This document shows positions 60,041 through 64,000 of a stretch of 64,000 nucleotides of DNA, one piece after another (the stretch's first letter is position 1; each line of letters starts with the position of its first letter). The stretch is from positions 1,612,001 through 1,676,000 of the forward strand of contig NZ_CP114278.1 in assembly GCF_027105095.1 (NCBI RefSeq). Direction: 5' to 3'. The notes under the pieces are model-generated. The model was not told the DNA's origin, did not search any database, and saw nothing but the letters and a program-made list of their open reading frames with translations. The DNA is from Brevundimonas vesicularis (GTDB lineage: Bacteria; Pseudomonadota; Alphaproteobacteria; Caulobacterales; Caulobacteraceae). The translations under genes and the position numbers were made by a program.

Positions 60041-60364
60041 ATGAGCGACTATGAAAAGCGACTGGACGTCGCCATTGGCAAAGCGATTACCGATCGCCGT
60101 GAAGCTGTTGGAATGACGCAGCGCCGTTTGGGCGAAGCGATGGGGGTGACGTTCCAGCAAGTTCAGAAATACGAGATTGGTAAAAACCGCGTCGCCGCAT
60201 CGAAGCTCGTACTCGCAGCGAAAGCGTTGCGTTGTGATGTCGCTGAGCTGGTTGGGGAAGAGCGTGAGGATCTTCCTGGAACTGCCCGATTGATCAGGGC
60301 GTGGTCGAAACTGAATGCGCATCAGCGAGATGCGGTGACCTCGATGATTGAGGCTTTCGAGTAG
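60041..60364 (+). CDS. XRE-family transcriptional regulator
   Basis: 107 residues from ATG 60041. The helix-turn-helix spans about residues 9-60: IGKAITDRREAVGMTQRRLG, EAMGVTFQQVQKYEIGKNRV, LVLAAKALRCDVAEL. This is the compact phage-repressor-like type common in Caulobacterales and plasmids. The C-terminal 30 residues are helical (LIRAWSKLNAHQRDAVTSMI) and may mediate dimerisation. An in-frame extension to 59984 is not needed. It could control neighbouring accessory genes; no operator was identified. Confidence 0.8.
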   Translation: MSDYEKRLDVAIGKAITDRREAVGMTQRRLGEAMGVTFQQVQKYEIGKNRVAASKLVLAAKALRCDVAELVGEEREDLPGTARLIRAWSKLNAHQRDAVTSMIEAFE

Positions 60365-60522
60365 GCGAGGGAGCAGCGGTTGCAGTTCACATCCGCGACG
60401 AGCGGTAGACCAAATACGGAAAAACGGAGGAGCCCGATCAAGAGGGGGCTGGCAGTCGTCGACATACGATGAGCAGTTTTTAAGATGGCGGTCGGCCTGC
60501 TCCTCAGTCAGGGTGATAGTCG

Positions 60523-60790
60523 ATGAGAGCCCACCTCACCCTCGCTCTGTGCCTCACGGTTTTGACCGGGTGCGCCTCGCGCGACGAGGGGCCTCAAACC
60601 GACGCAGAAGTCTTTGCTCAGCATGATTTCGGAGCTTTGAACTTCAAAGCCTTAATACGGTGGCTGTGCCTTGGAAGCTGGTCGCCGCGGCCTTGGTGCT
60701 TGATGATCCGCAAGGTGGCGAAGTCAGCCAGACGCATCTCAAGGCGCGCCTTCAGATGTTTGATCTTCCCCCGCAAAGTGGACGGGGTTA
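60523..60790 (+). pseudogene. Lipoprotein gene, frameshifted and cut by an IS3-type element
   Basis: ATG 60523 gives a signal peptide with lipobox VLTGCAS, then DAEVFAQHDFGALNFKA. Near 60648 the sense passes to another frame: LNTVAVPWKLVAAALVLDDP, then GGEVSQTHLKARLQMFDLP, after which the IS3-type sequence begins (about 60770). The combined product is thus frameshifted and lacks its end. The family is not recognised. Composition and A-L-V-L-D-D-P-x-G-G-E style suggest a globular exported protein. Confidence 0.45.
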
Positions 60791-61648
60791 AGCCGCTCTG
60801 CGTTCGGCCTCGGCGGGGCTGATATAGCCCAGTGACGAGTGCAGGCGACGGGGATTGTAGAAGCCCTCGATGTATCCGAACAGATCTCGCCGGGCCTAGT
60901 CTCGGGTTGCGTAGACGCGGTGATGGACACGCTCTGCTTTGAGGGTGTGGAAGAAGCTCTCCATCGGGGCATTGTCCCAGCAGTCGCCCTTGCGACTCAT
61001 CGACGGGGTGATGCCGGATCGGGCGAGAGCCAAGCGGTAAGGTTCTGCTGCATATTGGATCCCGCGATCCGAATGATGGATCAGCCCAGTCGCGGGCCGC
61101 TGGCGTTCGACAGCCAGGTTGAGTGCGTCGAGGGCGATCTCGGTGTGCAGGGTTTGGCGCATCGACCAGCCGACAATCTTGCGGGTGTGCATGTCGAGGA
61201 TGGCGGCGAGGTAGAGCCAGCCTTCGCCGGTCGGGATGTAGGTCAGGTCGGCGAGCCAGACCTGGTTGGGAGCCGCCGCCTCGATGTTCCGGGCCAGCCT
61301 GTTGGGCGCGATGGGATAGCCGTGACGGCTGTTCGTCGTCCGGGCGCGACGCGGCAGGGCCGCCAGTCCCCGCAGGCCGGCGCGGCGCATCAGCCGCTCC
61401 ACGCGGGATCGACCGACCCGACGCCCATGCCGCCGCAGGGTGGCGTGGACACGCGGTGAGCCGTAACAGCCGCTGCTTTCGGCATGGATCAGGCGAATGT
61501 TCTCGGTCAGCTCGCGATTGGCGACAGATCTTGGGCTCTCAGGGCGACCGCGCCAGGCGTAGTATCCGCTGGACGACAAGCCGAGGACCGCGCACATCAC
61601 GCGGACCGGCCAGACCTGACGATGCCCATCGACGAACCCGAACTTCAT
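60788..61648 (-). pseudogene. IS3-family transposase orfB with internal amber codon
   Basis: DDE integrase-type transposase (IS3 OrfB, rve domain). The frame from ATG 61648 holds HTH_21-type SSSGYYAWRGRPESPRSVAN, then PNQVWLADLTYIPTGEGWLY (first D), LIHHSDRGIQYAAEPYRLAL (second D) and DCWDNAPMESFFHTLKAERV (E). At 60898-60896 TAG stops it after YATRD. The same frame then continues [35 protein letters not shown] to TAA 60788, the normal end of the family, where the stop replaces a usual glutamate codon. All three catalytic residues precede the stop. Confidence 0.8.
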
Positions 61649-61850
61649 CGGGAGGTCGCTCCGAAGATGAGCGCGGCTTTTTTTAGGATGTCCCGCTCCA
61701 TCCGAAGCTGACCGTTCTCCCGCCGCAACCGGGCCACCTCAGCCGCCAGATCCGACGGCGACGGGGACGACGCCTGCGTTGTGGGGCGCCGCGACGTCCC
61801 CGTCGCTAGCACCCCGTTCGCACGGTCCCGGGCCTGGTTAAGAAACTCTC
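61645..61850 (-). pseudogene. IS3-family orfA, 3' part only
   Basis: The frame ending at TGA 61647-61645 reads NQARDRANGVLATGTSRRPT, then DLAAEVARLRRENGQLRMER and DILKKAALIFGATSR. The leucine-zipper part and D-I-L-K-K-A end are typical of IS3 OrfA, but the N-terminal helix-turn-helix and the start codon are missing. The stop overlaps the orfB start (ATGA), as in elements that use frameshifting. Confidence 0.6.
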
Positions 61851-61941
61851 CGCCTGGGACGACTATTGCGAAGGAGAGCGGCCTGTTGTCGCCGCGATAA
61901 AGCGGCTCGGCAAGGTTTAGCTCAACTCACTGGCCCCTGGA

Positions 61942-62190
61942 CTATTGCGTCGGTTCCCGCCGATTGCGTGACTTTGCACTTGAGACGGAATCCGTCGTCT
62001 CCTGGACGAGGCGGGTTCGAGTCCGGCAGAATATAAGGACCCCCTCGCGCCGGACCTCAACTGCGTGACGGCTCGGCATTCCCAACAACTCTCGCACGGC
62101 GCGTACCGCCGCCTGTCCGTCGTCGTTCAGGTCGGCGTGCTCGATCGCCGGTTCGGAGGAGGCGCCGTAGCGATAGCGAAGTTCGTACAT
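61942..62190 (-). CDS. Small hypothetical protein (82 aa)
   Basis: From ATG 62190 the product reads MYELRYRYGASSEPAIEHAD, then LNDDGQAAVRAVRELLGMPS and HAVEVRREGVLIFCRTR. Strand-helix-strand pattern with an alpha-helix around AAVRAVREL; a typical small alphaproteobacterial protein of unknown role. A longer frame to 62298 has a low-complexity Arg/Gly lead and is not preferred. Confidence 0.45.
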   Translation of the reverse strand: MYELRYRYGASSEPAIEHADLNDDGQAAVRAVRELLGMPSRHAVEVRREGVLIFCRTRTRLVQETTDSVSSAKSRNRREPTQ

Positions 62191-62308
62191 AGGGATGGCA
62201 GGCCAACTGCGCGTGCCTCTACTCGTTCCTGTGTCGGCTCGGCGACGGCCCCCGCCGACATCCCCGACGATGGCCAATTCATCGCCAAGCCTTACCATCT
62301 TGATATGA

Positions 62309-62662
62309 TCACAAATCTGATCGCGTCGCTCCCGCGGAGCTAGCCCGCGGCCTGCCCGGCGACCCGGCGCGGTTGTCTGTTAGTTCGGCTCTCGGCGCGC
62401 CTGTTGCAGCCTCGATTCCGTCGAGGGCCAGCCGCTCAATTAGAACTTCGGTCAGAATTTCGGTCGCAAGCGATGTTGCCGGTGAGCCTGCCTGTCCGAA
62501 ATAGCGGATCGAGGCATCCAGCTGGCTGCCATTCAAAGACCGGGCAAAAACGAGAACACAATCCCGGTCGCCCCCAGGAGAGCCTGCGCTGCTCAGGCTG
62601 AGATGTTGAAGAAGAAGATCAAGCGCTGCGCGCTCAAGGTCTCTACACGTCAGGCTGGACAC
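62309..62662 (-). CDS. Hypothetical protein (about 117 aa)
   Basis: From GTG 62662 the frame gives SSLTCRDLERAALDLLLQHL, then CVLVFARSLNGSQLDASIRY and LATEILTEVLIERLALDGIE, with protein-like helices. The longer frame to 62794 starts in a Pro/Arg-rich run that looks non-coding. No family, no clear ribosome-binding site. It could be a relic. Confidence 0.3.
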   Translation of the reverse strand: MSSLTCRDLERAALDLLLQHLSLSSAGSPGGDRDCVLVFARSLNGSQLDASIRYFGQAGSPATSLATEILTEVLIERLALDGIEAATGAPRAELTDNRAGSPGRPRASSAGATRSDL

Positions 62663-62757
62663 CAGGGACGACTTTCCTCCCAAAAGATGCCGAGGGTGGG
62701 GCGGGGGGGCGGGACGCCGGCTGGCGCCCGCCCCGCTGTAGGCGATAACACGGAATG

Positions 62758-64000
62758 TTATTGGAGTGGCGTCTTGGTGACCTTGTCCGCCCACATCTGG
62801 GCCACCTTGCCCGCAGCTTCCCGTCCACCAAGCCCGAAGGCAAGAGCCGCGGCGATAGCGGCGGCCCCCAGGATCAGGCCAAACGCCAGAAGCACGATGT
62901 CGTCTGCGATCCCCATGAACCGCAGGCCCATGGCGGTAGCCAGAGCGATCGTCGCCCAGCGCACCAAGGTGGAGGCGAACCCGTCCGCGCCGCCCGTGCC
63001 CTTGTTAATCAGGTTTGCCAGAACGCCCCCGATCAGCACGCCGGCGGTGATGATGATCCCGCCGACGATGACATGGCCGGCAAGCGCCAAGATTTCCTGG
63101 AGGGTGACGGCGATTGTGCCGAACTGCAGCAGCTTGGCCGCCTCCACCGCCGTGAAGGCGACAATGGCGACCATGGCGATCTTGCCGACGATGCCGGATG
63201 GGGTCATCGGATTCGACACCTCGCCGCCAAGAGCCCGCGCAGTCGCAGGAGTGACGTCACCGGCATAGGGAGCCGTGGCCGGATTCGGCGCCGCGGGTGT
63301 TGAAGTCGAAGCTGTCAGCGAGGTCAGACTCGAGATGCTGCGGTCGAACCCGGTCGCAGGGAGGACGCGCTCGATCAGCTGAGCGACCCAGCGGCCGATG
63401 AACCAGCCGACGGCCAGAACGATCGCGGCGGCGAGCACGTGAGGAATGGCTGCGAGGACGGTCGAGAGAACGGCGACCGCCGGGATGGTCAGGGATTCGA
63501 TGCCCAACTGCTCGAGGGCGGCAATGGTGATCGGGATGAGGATTAGGACGAAAACGAGGGTGCCGATCGCCGAGCTTACGCCCGTCGATCCGGTCGCCTT
63601 AGTCAATCCAGACTTCTCAAGCCAGCGGTCGGCATTGGCGGCTTGCAGCGCCGCCTCAACGACGCGCTTGGCCAAGGTTGCGACCACGAAGCCGATGAAG
63701 AAGATGAGCACCGCGCCGAGAACGCTCGGAACGAACGAGGCGACTTGATTCAGCAGCGAGTTGAGAGGGGTGACGACCTGGCCCAGATTGAGGACGCCGA
63801 GGGCGGCGACGACGCCGAAGAGCAGGATCAGCCAGAAGGCCACATCGCCGAGGCTGGCGCCGATGGAGTGTTTGGGATTGTCGCTCGCCGTAGCCGTCGC
63901 GGCGCCGGGAATGCGGTTGATTACCTTGGCCAGGGCCCACTTGACCGCCTTGCCGATGAACCAGGCCACGAAGAGGATCAGGACGGCGCCGATCGCCTTG
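62758..64000 (-). CDS. MscS-related membrane protein with conserved TM-helix repeats (5' end outside the window)
   Basis: At least 413 residues, open to the window edge (LKAIGAVLILFVAWFIGKAV reads across an apparent GTG start at 63969). Many membrane segments carry the repeated signature of the TM-helix family linked to mechanosensitive channels: LGAVLIFFIGFVVATLAKRV, HVLAAAIVLAVGWFIGRWVA, and HVIVGGIIITAGVLIGGVLA, each near an A-L-x-x-L-G-I/F segment. The typical MscS beta domain is not seen after the last segment. A role in osmotic adaptation is likely for the family. The C-terminus (KVAQMWADKVTKTPLQ) is in the cytosol or periplasm. Confidence 0.75.
   Translation of the reverse strand, partial: KAIGAVLILFVAWFIGKAVKWALAKVINRIPGAATATASDNPKHSIGASLGDVAFWLILLFGVVAALGVLNLGQVVTPLNSLLNQVASFVPSVLGAVLIFFIGFVVATLAKRVVEAALQAANADRWLEKSGLTKATGSTGVSSAIGTLVFVLILIPITIAALEQLGIESLTIPAVAVLSTVLAAIPHVLAAAIVLAVGWFIGRWVAQLIERVLPATGFDRSISSLTSLTASTSTPAAPNPATAPYAGDVTPATARALGGEVSNPMTPSGIVGKIAMVAIVAFTAVEAAKLLQFGTIAVTLQEILALAGHVIVGGIIITAGVLIGGVLANLINKGTGGADGFASTLVRWATIALATAMGLRFMGIADDIVLLAFGLILGAAAIAAALAFGLGGREAAGKVAQMWADKVTKTPLQ

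Larger units (their letters stand above)
60770..61850 (-). mobile_element. IS3-family remnant
   Basis: Contains an orfA 3' part and an orfB with an in-frame amber codon, in the usual IS3 order. The orfB-side end lies near 60770-60785 (GCAAAGTGGACGGGGTTAAG). I could not find the matching inverted repeat beyond orfA, whose N-terminal half is missing, so the left side appears deleted. The borders are approximate. Confidence 0.65.

Overview
The window looks like chromosomal DNA of a GC-rich alphaproteobacterium of the order Caulobacterales, most likely Brevundimonas or a close relative. The main reasons are the ElpS-like lipoprotein, TonB receptor and gspC-M order known from Caulobacter, the two large TonB-dependent receptors, the many small lipoproteins and secreted proteins, and the GTG starts with overlapping ATGA junctions. 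This is an inference from gene content; no rRNA or other marker gene is present.

The window has three blocks. (1) 1-19259 is an accessory block. It holds an McrB/McrC-type restriction pair, a uracil-DNA-glycosylase-fold protein beside a broken kinase-like gene, two lipoproteins, a poorly coding stretch with small ORFs and a pseudo-receiver, two HEPN-type proteins (one a remnant), a 1362-residue type IIG restriction-methylation enzyme, and a trypsin-like protease interrupted by an amber codon. (2) 19260-42727 is core-like. An IS1182-family element has inserted at its edge. It holds a phosphate-scavenging group (PhoN-like remnant, TonB receptor, PhoD phosphatase), a scar where an integrase fragment is joined to a headless arsC followed by intact arsH, a degenerate serine recombinase in AT-rich DNA, and then elpS, a TonB receptor and the type II secretion genes gspC to gspM. 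A well-formed Pho box precedes elpS, so this block reads as a phosphate-starvation secretion locus. The last gene, gspM, is frameshifted. (3) 42728-64000 is again accessory. It holds an ABC-three-component (ABC-3C) conflict system, several secreted proteins and lipoproteins, a TerY-P triad (VWA, PP2C phosphatase, membrane kinase with helix-hairpin-helix and zinc ribbons), a nuclease/DUF2130/ankyrin group, an XRE regulator, a broken lipoprotein gene, an IS3-family remnant, and a mechanosensitive-channel-type membrane protein cut by the window end.

The most striking feature is a family of about 30-bp imperfect palindromes with arms CTCAGTGCA and TGCACTGAG around an asymmetric A-rich centre. I find fifteen copies. 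All lie in the two accessory blocks, all have the same orientation on the + strand whatever the direction of the neighbouring genes, and they divide these blocks into intervals that mostly correspond to coherent modules (McrBC; HEPN protein; type IIG enzyme; protease; ABC-3C; TerY-P). None is seen in the 24 kb of block 2. Some copies supply the stop or start codon of the adjacent gene. This resembles a cassette array bounded by one-way palindromic sites, but the sites lack the integron attC core motifs. A second short repeat (GTCCGCTTCTGGCGCA-like) accompanies several copies.

Several genes carry single lesions: two amber codons and three frameshifts. These may be real decay or residual sequencing errors. 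All calls come from reading the sequence; no database search was run.
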